From positions 1 to 35,306 of the forward strand of contig JAICUU010000009.1 in assembly GCA_025935675.1 (NCBI GenBank): 35,306 nucleotides of DNA. The letters run 5' to 3'. Numbering within the stretch: position 1 is the first letter of the stretch; the number at the start of each line of letters is the position of its first letter. Under the pieces are notes generated by a model. The model was not told the DNA's origin and did not search any database. It worked only from the letters and a program-made list of their open reading frames with translations. Origin of the DNA: Burkholderiales bacterium. GTDB taxonomy: Bacteria > Pseudomonadota > Gammaproteobacteria > Burkholderiales > Casimicrobiaceae. Positions 15,531-24,566 of the stretch are shown here, piece after piece. The translations under genes and the position numbers were made by a program.

Positions 15531-16394
15531 TCAAGCGGTCCTCCCGAGGAGCCCGGACGGCCGGAAGATCAGCACCAGCACGAGGATGCCGAAGCTCGCC
15601 ACGTCGCTGTACGTGGGGCCGATGTAGAGCGACGTCAGCGACTCGACGATGCCGAGGAAGAGCCCGCCCACGATCACGCCGAGCGGGCTGTCGAGTCCGC
15701 CGATGATCGCGATCGCGAACGACTTGGCGGTGAGGCTGCCGCCGATGTACGGGTTCACCTGCGACACGACGCCGTACAGGCTGCCCGCCGCGCCCGCGAG
15801 CGCCGCGCCGAGCGCGAACGTCAGCGCGTAGACGCGCCGCGGCTCGACGCCATAGAGCCGCGCGGCGACGAGGTTCTGGGCGGTGGCGCGGATCGCGCGC
15901 CCAAGGCGCGCGCGCGTGAGGAACAGCCACAGCAGCAGCGTCAGGCCGACGGCGATCCCGAACGCGATCACGCGCACGAACGGCACGGTCGCGCTGCCCA
16001 GCATGAAGTTGCTGCCGGCGTAGGTGGGGTTGATCGTGCGGAAATCGGCGCTGAACGCGAGCTGCGCGAGCAGCGTCAGCACGACGTCGATGCCGAACGT
16101 GATCAGCAGCGTGTTGAACATCGGCGCGCGGATCACGAGGTTGAGCAGGTAGCGCTGGACGACGTAGCCGAACACGAACAGCGCCAGCATGGCGAGCGGC
16201 AACGCGGCGAACGGGTCGAGCCCGAGGCCCGCGAACAGGTAATAGCAGACATAGGCGCCCAGCATGATGAAGGCGCCGTGCGCGATGTTGACGATGTTGA
16301 GGACGCCCCACACGAGCGCGAGGCCGAGCGCCATCAGCGCGTACAGGCCGCCGAGCAGCACGCCGTTGACCAGCACCTGCCAAAGGAGGTCCAA
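15531..16394 (-). CDS. livH: Branched-chain amino acid-type ABC transporter permease LivH
   Basis: With the TTG start at 16394 the protein has 287 residues and begins MDLLWQVLVNGVLLGGLYAL, exactly where LivH homology begins. GGGGGAG lies about 8 nt upstream. It contains LALVWGVLNIVNIAHGAFIM and the ATPase-contact loop GRAIRATAQNLVAARLYGV. A longer version from ATG 16460 adds 22 low-complexity residues and would read through the perfect hairpin at 16417-16444, so it is less likely. It forms the membrane pore with LivM. Confidence 0.9.
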   Translation of the reverse strand: MDLLWQVLVNGVLLGGLYALMALGLALVWGVLNIVNIAHGAFIMLGAYVCYYLFAGLGLDPFAALPLAMLALFVFGYVVQRYLLNLVIRAPMFNTLLITFGIDVVLTLLAQLAFSADFRTINPTYAGSNFMLGSATVPFVRVIAFGIAVGLTLLLWLFLTRARLGRAIRATAQNLVAARLYGVEPRRVYALTFALGAALAGAAGSLYGVVSQVNPYIGGSLTAKSFAIAIIGGLDSPLGVIVGGLFLGIVESLTSLYIGPTYSDVASFGILVLVLIFRPSGLLGRTA

Positions 16395-16416
16395 GCCTTG
16401 CGCTCCCCCTGTCGTC

Positions 16417-16444
16417 CGCGGCGTGCCGCAAGGGACACGCCGCG
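16417..16444 (-). promoter_or_regulatory. Perfect 9-bp hairpin between the binding-protein gene and livH
   Basis: CGCGGCGTG and CACGCCGCG pair perfectly around a 10-nt loop, in the 140-nt spacer after the binding-protein stop and 22 nt before the livH TTG. There is no T-run. Intercistronic hairpins at this place commonly protect the binding-protein message or lower permease expression; that role here is inferred. Confidence 0.5.
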
Positions 16445-16534
16445 AAGCGCCGCACGCCATCTACGTGCCGCGCACCTCCGATCCCGAACCCGCGACGATG
16501 CCCGACCGCCGCGGGTCTCCCTGCGCCAGGCTCG

Positions 16535-17728
16535 CTAGCGCTTGTCCCACGCCGGCATAGGATAACGCGGCTTTTCGATGAAGCCCTTGCCGCCGTAGAT
16601 CGGCACGACCTTGCCGTCCTGCACCTGGATCACGGTCTGCGGCAGGCTGATCTGGCCTTTTTCGTCGAACTTGATCGGACCGTACAGGCTGTCGAAGTTG
16701 AGCTTGGCGACGGCGTCGCGGACCTTCTGCGGGTCGGTCGAGCCGGCCGCCTCGATCGCCTTGGCGTAGGCCTCGACGTCGGCGACCGCCGATGCGGCGT
16801 GGTAGTCGGGCTCGTAGCCGAAGCGCGCCTTGTAGGCCTGCTCGAATTTCTCGGCGTTGCCGAACCACTGGTCGGTCAGCGTCGCCGTCGGCAGCCACGA
16901 CGTCATGCCGAACGCGAAGTCGGCGTCCTTGCCCAGCGCCTTGCGGAAGTCCGCGCTCGGCACGCCGACGGTGAAGCTGTAGATCTTCGGGCTCACCGAC
17001 AGGCTCTTCGCCTGGCGGATGAAGTTGAGGATCTCGGTCTCGTGGCCGGCCACCAGCACGGCGTCGACGTTGGCGCTCTTGATGCGCGCGAGCAGCGACG
17101 CGAAGTCCGACGCGTTGGTGCTGTAGCGCTCGTCGAGCGCGGTCGTCAGGCCGGCGGCCTTGATGAGGTCGCGCGTGCCCTTGGCGACCGACACGTCGAA
17201 CGCGTCGTCGGCGTAGAGCAGCGCCACCGTCTTGGGCGCGGGATTGAGCTTGCCCATCGCCTCGATCGTGCTCTCGAAGTACTTGGTCGCGGCCGGCAGC
17301 GTGCCGAAGATGTACTTGTAGCCGCGGCTGTAGATCTGGTCCGAGGCGCCGCCGCCCTGGACCATCGGCACCTGGTACTTCTCGGCGACCGACGACGTCG
17401 CGATCACCGCGTCGCTGGCGAACGGCCCGAGCAGCAGGCTGATCTTGTCCTGCGTGACGAGCTGCACGTACTGCCGCACGGCGAGGTTGTTGTCCGACTG
17501 GTTGTCGAGGATCTTGAGCTCGAGCTGCTCCGACTTGCCGCCGACCTTGACGCCGCCGGCCTTGTTGATGGTGTCGATCGCCATCTCGTAGCCGTCGCGG
17601 TAGTAGCGGCCGGTGTTGGCGAGCGGGCCGGAAAGCTGCACCGAGGCGCCCAGCGTGATCACGGCGCTCGCCGACGCCGCGACGAGCGCGGCGGCGATGC
17701 CTCCAATTAACGAGACCAGAGTCTTCAT
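16535..17728 (-). CDS. ABC transporter substrate-binding protein (LivK/HAAT type)
   Basis: The 397-residue periplasmic protein begins with a Sec signal peptide ([22 protein letters not shown]). The mature domain is a type I periplasmic binding fold: [20 protein letters not shown], then [20 protein letters not shown]. The ATG at 17728 has a strong AGGAGGAAGCGA upstream; longer frames are low-complexity. It is the first gene of the five-gene importer operon. Family members bind branched-chain amino acids, amides, urea or aromatic acids; the ligand cannot be told from the sequence. Confidence 0.92.
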   Translation of the reverse strand: MKTLVSLIGGIAAALVAASASAVITLGASVQLSGPLANTGRYYRDGYEMAIDTINKAGGVKVGGKSEQLELKILDNQSDNNLAVRQYVQLVTQDKISLLLGPFASDAVIATSSVAEKYQVPMVQGGGASDQIYSRGYKYIFGTLPAATKYFESTIEAMGKLNPAPKTVALLYADDAFDVSVAKGTRDLIKAAGLTTALDERYSTNASDFASLLARIKSANVDAVLVAGHETEILNFIRQAKSLSVSPKIYSFTVGVPSADFRKALGKDADFAFGMTSWLPTATLTDQWFGNAEKFEQAYKARFGYEPDYHAASAVADVEAYAKAIEAAGSTDPQKVRDAVAKLNFDSLYGPIKFDEKGQISLPQTVIQVQDGKVVPIYGGKGFIEKPRYPMPAWDKR

Positions 17729-18111
17729 TCGCTTCCTCCTCAATATTGCAAGACGTGATTGGGGGCGGTCGTGCGGCAATCGCCGACCACGCGTACGTTC
17801 TCCGCTGCGCCGGCCCGGAGGCCGGCCGCAACATCGACCGAACGCGGGCTCCGTGCCATTTGATGGTCTCTGGTGCGCCCCTGTTCTCATGATCCCATGC
17901 CGCCGCGAAATGGTCACTTGCGCACCGGCAAAGAGCTTGACAGGGGCCGCGGGTCGGCGCCGGACGGCTTGGCGGGGGGCGATGGGGTAGCATCGGTCGC
18001 GTGGGTGCGCCGGGCCGCCCCAGGCGCCGGTCGTGGCAACTGCTTGGGCACCGAGAGCGTGGGGCCGAGGGCAGCTCCTGGAAGTGCGCTCGTTGCGCGG
18101 AGGTCGTCGAA
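17729..18111. other. 383-bp divergent intergenic region (Liv operon / galE)
   Basis: No coding frame with family-like sequence is seen. It should hold promoters for both sides. One perfect hairpin, GCCGGCC-CGGA-GGCCGGC, lies at 17809-17826. A TTGACA at 17937-17942 points toward galE but has no acceptable -10 at 16-18 bp. AATATT near 17742-17747 could belong to the Liv operon promoter, but no matching -35 is clear. Confidence 0.5.
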
Positions 18112-19128
18112 TTGGGCTCAACGGTTCTCGTCACCGGCGGTGCCGGCTATGTCGGCTCGCATGTCGTCGCGGCGCTGGCCGCGGCCGGCCGGGACCCGGT
18201 CATCCTCGACAACTACGCCAACAGCGAGGCCGGCGTCGTCGACCGGCTGCGGGTGCTGACCGGCAAGTCGATCGACGTGGTGGAGGCCGACATCCGCGAC
18301 GTCGAGGCGCTGCGCCGCACGTTTCATGACCATCCGATCGGCGCGGTCATTCACTGCGCGGGCCTCAAGGCCGTGGGTGAGGGCGAGACGCGTCCGCTCG
18401 CGTACTACGACGTCAACGTCGGCGGCACGTTCACGCTGGCCGAGGTGATGGGCGAGGCCGGGGTGGGCACGCTCGTGTTCTCGAGCTCGGCCAGCGTCTA
18501 CGGCCAACCCGATTCGCTGCCGGTGCCAGAGTCCGCGCCGCTGCGTCCGCAGGGCGTCTACGGGCGCACCAAGCGCACGGTCGAGGATTTCCTGCGCGAC
18601 CTCGGCCGCGCGAATCCCAACTGGCGGATCGCGATCCTGCGCTATTTCAACCCGGCCGGCGCGCATCCGTCGGGACGGATCGGCGAGGCGCCGCGCGGCA
18701 GGCCCGACAACCTCGTGCCACTCCTGTGCCGGATCGCCTCCGGCGAGTTCGCCGAGCTCCTGATCTACGGCAGCGACTGGCCCACGCCCGACGGCACCGG
18801 CGTGCGCGACTACCTGCACGTCGAGGATCTCGCGCGCGGCCACGTCGCCGCGCTCGAGCATCTCGCGGGCGCGCAGGGAGCGTTGACGCTCAACCTCGGC
18901 ATGGGCCGCGGCGCATCGGTGCTCGAGGTCGTGGCGGCGTTCGAGCGCGCATGCGGTCGTCGCATCGCGAAGAGCTTCGCGCCGCGCCGCGCGGGCGACG
19001 TCGCCGCCTCGTATGCCGACCCGTCGCTCGCCGAGCGCACGCTCGGTTGGCGTGCGCGCCGCGACGTCGACATCATATGCGCCGACGCCTGGCGCTGGCA
19101 GCTCAACGGCGGCCGCTACACGCGATGA
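18112..19128 (+). CDS. galE: UDP-glucose 4-epimerase GalE
   Basis: The enzyme interconverts UDP-glucose and UDP-galactose for surface polysaccharide and galactose metabolism. From the TTG at 18112, with GGAGG 8 nt upstream, it has 338 residues, the E. coli GalE length. It is an extended SDR protein: NAD-binding [10 protein letters not shown] at 8-17, the DNY segment at 33-35, FSSSASVYG at 123-131, catalytic Tyr150 and Lys154 in [18 protein letters not shown], and [16 protein letters not shown] longer frame from 18001 adds an N-terminus with no family similarity. The next gene overlaps its stop by 4 nt. Confidence 0.93.
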   Translation: MGSTVLVTGGAGYVGSHVVAALAAAGRDPVILDNYANSEAGVVDRLRVLTGKSIDVVEADIRDVEALRRTFHDHPIGAVIHCAGLKAVGEGETRPLAYYDVNVGGTFTLAEVMGEAGVGTLVFSSSASVYGQPDSLPVPESAPLRPQGVYGRTKRTVEDFLRDLGRANPNWRIAILRYFNPAGAHPSGRIGEAPRGRPDNLVPLLCRIASGEFAELLIYGSDWPTPDGTGVRDYLHVEDLARGHVAALEHLAGAQGALTLNLGMGRGASVLEVVAAFERACGRRIAKSFAPRRAGDVAASYADPSLAERTLGWRARRDVDIICADAWRWQLNGGRYTR

Positions 19129-19442
19129 AGCGCGTCTACATCTCGAGCAACCGCACCGACGCGTACCTCGTGCGCGACCGGCTGCGGCATGCCGGCATCG
19201 CCGTGCACGTGTTCAACGAGCACGCGCAGTCGATCGTCGGCGACGTGCCGCCCGATGTCGCGTGGCCGCAGGTGTGGGTCGACGACGACGCCGACGCGGC
19301 ACGCGCGGAGCAGGTGATCGGCGAGTTCCGCCGCGAGCGCATGCGTACCGGGCAGTGGCACTGCCGCCAATGCGGCGAGGACAACCCGGCGACGTTCGAC
19401 TTCTGCTGGAAGTGCGGCTCGGCGCCGACCACGGCCGGGTAG
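19125..19442 (+). CDS. DUF2007-like protein with C-terminal zinc ribbon
   Basis: The 105-residue cytosolic protein starts [20 protein letters not shown], the beta-alpha pattern of DUF2007 (putative signal-transducing, PII-like fold), with GIAVHVFNEHAQSIVGDVPP. The C-terminus holds a zinc ribbon: CRQC at 80-83 and CWKC at 94-97. The ATG at 19125 overlaps the galE stop (ATGA), so the two are translationally coupled. The exact function is unknown for the family; a regulatory or binding role is only a guess. Confidence 0.8.
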   Translation: MKRVYISSNRTDAYLVRDRLRHAGIAVHVFNEHAQSIVGDVPPDVAWPQVWVDDDADAARAEQVIGEFRRERMRTGQWHCRQCGEDNPATFDFCWKCGSAPTTAG

Positions 19443-19575
19443 CTTGCGGGCGGCCGGAACACGCGTCCCGGCGACGATGTCACACAAGGGGCGGCACAGG
19501 TTCGGTGCGGGCTTGCGATCGACCTGATCCACGCGTCGGAACGCCGCCCGGCACTCACCGGAAGGACACACCACC

Positions 19576-20073
19576 ATGAGAGACACCGTTCCCCAGGCAC
19601 GCCTCAACTACGGCCAGCAGGCGCCCGAGCTCGCGAAGAAGCTGCAGGAGCTCGGCATGGCCATCGACAAGGGGGGCCAGCTCGAGCCGTTGCTCGGCTA
19701 CCTCGTCGACATCCGCGCCTCGCAGATGAACGGCTGCGCGTTCTGCCTCGACATGCACGTCAAGCAGGCCAAGATCGCCGGCGAGCGCGAGATCCGCCTA
19801 CACCACGTGGCGATCTGGCGCGAATCGCCGCTGTTCACCGCGAAGGAGCGGGCCGCGCTGGCGCTGACCGAGGCGCTGACGCACATCGCGCCGACCGGCG
19901 TTTCCGACGCGATCTACGCCGAGGCGAGAGGGCAGTTCGACGACAAGGCGCTGGTGGCGCTGGTTTTCCGCATCATGACGATCAACGCCTGGAATCGCGC
20001 CAACGTCGCGTTCCACACGCCGCCCGGCATCCTCGACAAGATGTACGGCCTCGACAAGGCGGGACTGGGCTAG
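19576..20073 (+). CDS. AhpD-like / carboxymuconolactone decarboxylase family protein
   Basis: The 165-residue all-helical protein contains the AhpD redox motif NGCAFCLDMH (Cys54, Cys57, His61), preceded by LVDIRASQM. In AhpD, this CxxC with the nearby His carries out peroxide or disulfide reduction. The ATG at 19576 follows GGAAGGA. It stands alone, with a 133-bp spacer before it and a convergent receptor gene after it. The physiological substrate is unknown, and a true decarboxylase function is unlikely given the CxxC-H motif. Confidence 0.88.
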   Translation: MRDTVPQARLNYGQQAPELAKKLQELGMAIDKGGQLEPLLGYLVDIRASQMNGCAFCLDMHVKQAKIAGEREIRLHHVAIWRESPLFTAKERAALALTEALTHIAPTGVSDAIYAEARGQFDDKALVALVFRIMTINAWNRANVAFHTPPGILDKMYGLDKAGLG

Positions 20074-20099
20074 CCGTTTGCATCCCGCCATCGCCGACG

Positions 20100-21074
20100 C
20101 TACTCGGTCATGACGATCCCCGACTTGGCGATGACCTCGCTCAATCGCTCGCGCTCCTTCGCGATGAATGCCGAGAACGCCGCGGGTGAATCACCTGCGG
20201 GAACCAGTCCGGTGACCTGTACCTTGTGAACGGTATCCGGGTCATGCATCACCTTCTCGATCGCTTCGCTCAATTTCGCAACGACCGCGGGCGGTGTGCC
20301 GGCCGGCACGGCGAGGCCCCACGACTGCGAGATCTCGTAGCCGGGGATGGTCTCGCCGATGGTGGGCAATTCGGGTAGCACGGGATTGCGCTCCTTCCCC
20401 GTCGTCGCGAGGGCCCGCACGCGACCGCTCTTCATGTGCGCGCTCGCAGACAGCGGCGACGTGATCATCATTTGCGCGGTGCCGCCGATCACGTCCATCA
20501 GCGCCGGTGCGGAGCCCTTGTACGGGATATGGACGAGCTTGATGCCGGCGAGGAGGTTGAGCATCTCGCCTGCAAGGTGCGCGGGCGATCCGACACCGGC
20601 ACTCGCGTAGTTCAGGACGCCGGGCTTCGACTTCGCCAGCTGTACGAGGTCGGCGACGGATTGCACCGGCAAGGACGCGTTCACGACGAGCACATTCGAC
20701 GAGGTCGCGAGCCGCGAAACCGGGATGAAATCCTTGACGGGATCATAGGGCAGCTTCTTGTTGAGGTACGGAAGGATGGCGTAGATGGCCGTCGTGACCA
20801 TCGTGACGGTATAGCCGTCCGGCGCTGATTTCGCGCCCGCCTCGGTCGCGAGCACGCCCGCGGCGCCCGGCTTGTTGTCGACGAAAACCGGTTGCCCGAG
20901 CACGTCCGAGAGCTTCTGGGCAACGAGCCGTCCGAGCTGGTCGGGCGAACCGCCGGGGGCGTCGGGAACGATCATGCGAACCGCTCGATCGGGGTACGCC
21001 TGCCCATGGACGCTCAAGGGCAGGGCCGAGGCCGCTATCGCGGCGAGCACCAGCAGCATGCGTATTGCAGTCAT
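20100..21074 (-). CDS. Bug/TctC-family tripartite tricarboxylate transporter receptor
   Basis: With the ATG at 21074 the protein has 324 residues: a Sec signal peptide (MTAIRMLLVLAAIAASALPL, cleavage near VHGQA), then the Bug fold (YPDRAVRMIVPDAPGGSPD, DNKPGAAGVLATEAGAKSAP, LVHIPYKGSAPALMDVIGG). Such periplasmic receptors bind organic acids. GGGGGA lies 4-5 nt upstream; ATG at 21086 is an alternative. No tctA or tctB membrane genes are adjacent, as usual for the expanded Bug families of betaproteobacteria. It lies 21 nt downstream of the sulfatase and is probably co-transcribed, suggesting uptake of a substrate or product of that enzyme. Confidence 0.9.
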   Translation of the reverse strand: MTAIRMLLVLAAIAASALPLSVHGQAYPDRAVRMIVPDAPGGSPDQLGRLVAQKLSDVLGQPVFVDNKPGAAGVLATEAGAKSAPDGYTVTMVTTAIYAILPYLNKKLPYDPVKDFIPVSRLATSSNVLVVNASLPVQSVADLVQLAKSKPGVLNYASAGVGSPAHLAGEMLNLLAGIKLVHIPYKGSAPALMDVIGGTAQMMITSPLSASAHMKSGRVRALATTGKERNPVLPELPTIGETIPGYEISQSWGLAVPAGTPPAVVAKLSEAIEKVMHDPDTVHKVQVTGLVPAGDSPAAFSAFIAKERERLSEVIAKSGIVMTE

Positions 21075-21095
21075 GATTTCCCCCATGTCTTCGAG

Positions 21096-22547
21096 TCAGT
21101 CGAGTTCCGCGCGTGTTCCCGGCGCGGGAGTAAAGCCGAGGTCGCCGCGCGCCAGTGCCTTGTCGCGACCCCCGAACGCCTCCAGCAGTTGCGCCTGACG
21201 GGCCTTTGCTCGTGCATCGACCGCTTCGGGATCCAGGAGAGTGCGAAGCCGCGCCTCGCACCGCCGGAGGATGCTCACGTGCCCCGCATCGGTGGCCAGG
21301 TCGACGAGCTCGTCGGGATCCTCGGCGAGATCGAACAACTGCGGTGGCCGCCCGACGTAATGGCAGTACTTGTAGCGATCGTGGCGCAGCATGAAGCCGC
21401 CGCTCGACGAGCCGATGGCGTGGTATTCGCAAAGGACCGGGCGCGCCGGCATCGCACCGTTGGCGATGTCGAACAGCGAGTGGCCTGACAGCGGGCCGAG
21501 CGGTGCCGCGCCGGCTGCATCCAGGATTGCGGGCGCGCAATCGACGTGGGACACCGGCAGATCCACCACCATACCGCGCGGCAAGCCGGGCCCCGCGACA
21601 ATCATCGGCACGCCGGCGGACTCCTCGTAGAACGTCGATTTGCCCCACAACCCGCGCGCACCGGTGTTGTCCCCATGGTCGCTGGTGTAGATGACGGCCG
21701 TATCGTCCGCCAATCCCGCGTCGTCCAGCGCCCGCAGCACCTTGCCGACGTTCTCGTCCATGGCCGACACCAGGCCCGCGTAGCCGGCGAGCGCGCGGCG
21801 CACATCGCGCTCGTCGGCGAAGTGGGGGTCGTAATCAACGACACGTGCGTATTCGTCGATCGCGGGATGACGTGGACGCTCGTCACTCCGGTATTGCTTG
21901 GGCATCGGCAGATTCATGCCGGCGTATCGATAGAACCATTCGGGGGGCGCGGTGAGCGGGAAATGCGGGGCAACGAACGATACGAAGAGCACCCACGGTG
22001 GCCCCGCGTCCCGCGTGCCATCCTCATGCAGCCAGATCTGCGCGCGGGACGCGATGTCGCGGTCATACACGGTATAGGTGGATTCGCCGGGCCCGGCGTA
22101 CTTCGCCATCTTGTCGCCGCCCTTGCGCGTCGGGATGTCGTCGCGCACGAGGCCTTTCACGTCGCCAATGCCGTCCACGACGTGCATCGGCACGATTTCG
22201 CGCGTGAATCCGTGATCGTCCCCTGGCTGCCCGCGAAAGTGCAGCTTGCCGATCGACACGACGCGATGTCCGCCTGCGCGCAGCGCGTGATGCCAGCTCG
22301 GTATCGAGCCGTCATAGGCGTCGCCGTTGTCCCAGAATCCGATCTCGTGAACATAGCGGCCCACCGCGAACGCGGCGCGCGCCGGCACGCAGATGGGACA
22401 CGTCGTGTAGGCCGAGGCAAAGCGCGTTCCCCGTGCGCAGAGCGCGTCGAGGTTCGGCGTCGCGATGTAGGGATGTCCGGCGGCACCGAGATACTTCGGG
22501 TTGTGCTCGTCGGACATGATGACGAGGACGTTGCGCGGCTCGGTCAT
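21096..22547 (-). CDS. Sulfatase (formylglycine-dependent, choline-sulfatase/arylsulfatase type)
   Basis: The 483-residue enzyme is an alkaline-phosphatase-superfamily sulfatase. The activation motif CVPAR (Cys53), converted to formylglycine, is intact. Metal and substrate motifs include IMSDEHNPKYLGAAG near the N-terminus, VSIGKLHFRG, and YTSDHGDNTGARGLWGKSTF. There is no signal peptide, so it should act in the cytoplasm on an imported sulfate ester, as choline sulfatase BetC does. It is the first gene of a two-gene operon with a Bug receptor, divergent from a LysR regulator. The substrate is not determined. No formylglycine-generating enzyme is in the window. Confidence 0.9.
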   Translation of the reverse strand: MTEPRNVLVIMSDEHNPKYLGAAGHPYIATPNLDALCARGTRFASAYTTCPICVPARAAFAVGRYVHEIGFWDNGDAYDGSIPSWHHALRAGGHRVVSIGKLHFRGQPGDDHGFTREIVPMHVVDGIGDVKGLVRDDIPTRKGGDKMAKYAGPGESTYTVYDRDIASRAQIWLHEDGTRDAGPPWVLFVSFVAPHFPLTAPPEWFYRYAGMNLPMPKQYRSDERPRHPAIDEYARVVDYDPHFADERDVRRALAGYAGLVSAMDENVGKVLRALDDAGLADDTAVIYTSDHGDNTGARGLWGKSTFYEESAGVPMIVAGPGLPRGMVVDLPVSHVDCAPAILDAAGAAPLGPLSGHSLFDIANGAMPARPVLCEYHAIGSSSGGFMLRHDRYKYCHYVGRPPQLFDLAEDPDELVDLATDAGHVSILRRCEARLRTLLDPEAVDARAKARQAQLLEAFGGRDKALARGDLGFTPAPGTRAELD

Positions 22548-22607
22548 GGCGGGTCATTCTGGCAGTGCCCGCCATCGCTCCGCAATGGCAGATCGGCACT
22601 ATCAGCT

Positions 22608-22622
22608 ATTCCACGATGGAAT
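22608..22622. promoter_or_regulatory. LysR-type dyad (T-N11-A) between sulfatase and lysR genes
   Basis: ATTCC-ACGAT-GGAAT is a perfect 5-bp inverted repeat containing T-N11-A, the common LysR-family binding core. It lies 61 bp upstream of the sulfatase start and 67 bp upstream of the lysR start, in the 141-bp divergent region. It is a good candidate site for autoregulation and for control of the sulfatase operon. Confidence 0.6.
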
Positions 22623-22688
22623 GAAAAAGATGGACGTCGAGTGCCGCCCGACCCTATGCTGGGCACGCCACCATCGTGGGAGCGTCAG

Positions 22689-23672
22689 ATGCTTCTGGAA
22701 CAGTTGCGGGACTTCCTGGCGGTTGCTGCGGCGGGAAGTTTCTCGCGCGCAGCCATACTTTCCGGCGCCACCCAGTCGGCCATCAGCAAGCGCGTCCTCG
22801 CGCTCGAGCGCGATCTCGGCGCGACGCTTTTCGAGCGCACCGGACGCGGCGCCCGGATGACGGAGGCCGGTCGGGCACTGTGGCCAAGGGCCGACATTCT
22901 CGTCAAGGAAGCGGACGCCCTCAGCGATGTCGTGGCCGCCGATTCATCGCGGCCACGCGGGATCGTGCGCGTGGCGATCCAGCCGTCCGCCGCCTGGCCT
23001 CTGTTGCGCGACCTCTACGTCGGCGTACGCGATGCGTACCCCTCCATCCATCTGCAGGTCGCCGAAGCCCCGACCGCGCAAATCGCCGAGTGGCTTCGCG
23101 ATGGTCGGCACGACCTCGGCGTGCTGTCGCAGGCCGCGCACAAGGCGCTGCCCGACGCGCAGCTGCTGTTCGCCTCGTCATTGCAGCTCGTCTCGCGCGC
23201 GGGCGATCCGCTTACCCGCAGGTCCACCATCGCGTTCGACCGCATCGCGAAATTGCCGCTGGTGGTCGCCGTCATGCCCAATGGCGGCCGGGTGCTGCTC
23301 GAGGAGGTCGCGAGGCAGCGTGGCGTGCGGCTCAACGTGGCCATGGACGTTTACTCCATTCACCTCATCAAGAATCTCGTGCGCGAAGGCCTGGCTTACA
23401 CCATTGCTCTCGCGAGCGCGATTGCGGACGAGATCGAGACCGGGCAGCTCGCGGCGGCGCGAATCGCGCAACCATCGATAACCCAGGCGTTCTACCTGTC
23501 GACGAGCCCGGCACGGCGGCCGTCGGCGGCGGTGCGCGCCGTGGCGGAAATGATTCGAACGCTCACCCATGCCCCGGCGCGGGCCATGTCAACGTCCGTT
23601 GCGCGACACGCCGCCTTGCGCCGCAGCGAGCTGTCTACCAGTGAAACGCGACGCCCACCATCGGACCGCTGA
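22689..23672 (+). CDS. LysR-family transcriptional regulator
   Basis: The 327-residue protein starts MLLEQLRDFLAVAAAGSFSR, the winged helix-turn-helix of LysR regulators (residues 1-60, including SGATQSAISKRVLALERDLG and LFERTGRGARMTEAG). A two-lobed effector domain runs from about 90 to 295. The ATG at 22689 is where family homology begins. It is divergent from the sulfatase-Bug operon and probably controls it through the dyad at 22608-22622. Its 3' end overlaps the convergent outer-membrane protein gene by 38 bp. Confidence 0.93.
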   Translation: MLLEQLRDFLAVAAAGSFSRAAILSGATQSAISKRVLALERDLGATLFERTGRGARMTEAGRALWPRADILVKEADALSDVVAADSSRPRGIVRVAIQPSAAWPLLRDLYVGVRDAYPSIHLQVAEAPTAQIAEWLRDGRHDLGVLSQAAHKALPDAQLLFASSLQLVSRAGDPLTRRSTIAFDRIAKLPLVVAVMPNGGRVLLEEVARQRGVRLNVAMDVYSIHLIKNLVREGLAYTIALASAIADEIETGQLAAARIAQPSITQAFYLSTSPARRPSAAVRAVAEMIRTLTHAPARAMSTSVARHAALRRSELSTSETRRPPSDR

Positions 23673-24504
23673 ACGTTGCACCCTCGAGCCTGGATCCGGA
23701 CTTGAATCGATAGTCGAGGTATCGCCACCCGCCGAGCACGTCGCCCCACCCGAACGAGTAGCCGATGCCGCCCAGGGCCTGCCAGGTGAAATCGGAGTCG
23801 CCTGCGCCGGCGTCCACGTAGAACGGCACGAACCATTGCTGTCGGTCGCCGAAGGCGAAACGACCCTTGGCGCCGACGATCGCGTCCCAGTTCGTCGGGT
23901 GCAGCACCGAGTTGCCCGAGCGGTCCGGCGCGATCGGACCCAGGTCGGCGCTGAATTCCCAGCCCAGCGTCTGCTTGTAGTCGAGCACGCGAAATCCGCC
24001 GACGAGGTCGAGCGTCGTACCGCGCTCGTTCACCGCGCGATACGTTCCCGCGAGCTCCCAGACGGTGCCCTTGATGTCGAGCGTGGCATTCGCCGTCACG
24101 CCGTCGGGCAACGTGATGCCGCCGACGTTGATGTCGCGTGTGCGGGTCTTGCCGCCGCCGAGATCCATGTACAGCACGTCGGCGAGCACGCCCCAGCGTC
24201 CCCTGTGCGCCTCGAACGTCCCCATGAAGGTGAACTTGAGGGAGTCGATGATCTTGTCCGAGTCGATGTCGACGCTCGAGCCGCCGGAGCGCTCGGGGAA
24301 CTTCGACGTTCCGCTGATCGACGGGAAATACCCGTAGATGACGGCGTCGAAGCGCCAGTCATCGCCTTTCATCTCGGCGGCTGCCGCAGGCAGGGCCAAG
24401 GCGAGCAGCACGACGGCGCCGGCGTTACGCGACACGCGCCGAAGGGCGTGGCGTCGCGCGCCATGCATCGGCGGGACGGGGCAATTGCCGTGGTCGACGT
24501 TCAT
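23635..24504 (-). CDS. Predicted outer-membrane beta-barrel protein
   Basis: The 289-residue protein has a long N-region and a hydrophobic signal segment (NAGAVVLLALALPAAAAE), then alternating amphipathic strands rich in Trp, Tyr and Gly. It ends MVGVAFHW, with the C-terminal aromatic used by the barrel assembly machinery. Motifs include WRFDAVIYGYFPSISG, GGFRVLDYKQTLGWEF and GGWRYLDYRFKSGS. The ATG at 24504 was chosen because AAAAGGA lies 7 nt upstream; ATG at 24468 would give a more usual signal peptide but lacks a binding site. I recognise no specific function. Confidence 0.8.
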   Translation of the reverse strand: MNVDHGNCPVPPMHGARRHALRRVSRNAGAVVLLALALPAAAAEMKGDDWRFDAVIYGYFPSISGTSKFPERSGGSSVDIDSDKIIDSLKFTFMGTFEAHRGRWGVLADVLYMDLGGGKTRTRDINVGGITLPDGVTANATLDIKGTVWELAGTYRAVNERGTTLDLVGGFRVLDYKQTLGWEFSADLGPIAPDRSGNSVLHPTNWDAIVGAKGRFAFGDRQQWFVPFYVDAGAGDSDFTWQALGGIGYSFGWGDVLGGWRYLDYRFKSGSRLEGATFSGPMVGVAFHW

Positions 24505-24566
24505 GCAGGGGTCCTTTTGCCGGGGGCGCGGGCGCGCAATGCTTCATGATATCCCGAACGCGTCGA

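Noticed and set aside
16395-16460. Longer livH start at ATG 16460
   Set aside because: The extra 22 residues are not LivH-like and would span a perfect hairpin; the TTG at 16394 has a ribosome binding site and fits the family length.
17937-17942. TTGACA as the -35 of a galE promoter
   Set aside because: No -10-like hexamer lies 16-18 bp downstream; the sequence there is GC-only.
18001-18111. Longer galE start at 18001
   Set aside because: The added N-terminus has no Rossmann similarity; the TTG at 18112 gives the exact family length with GGAGG upstream.
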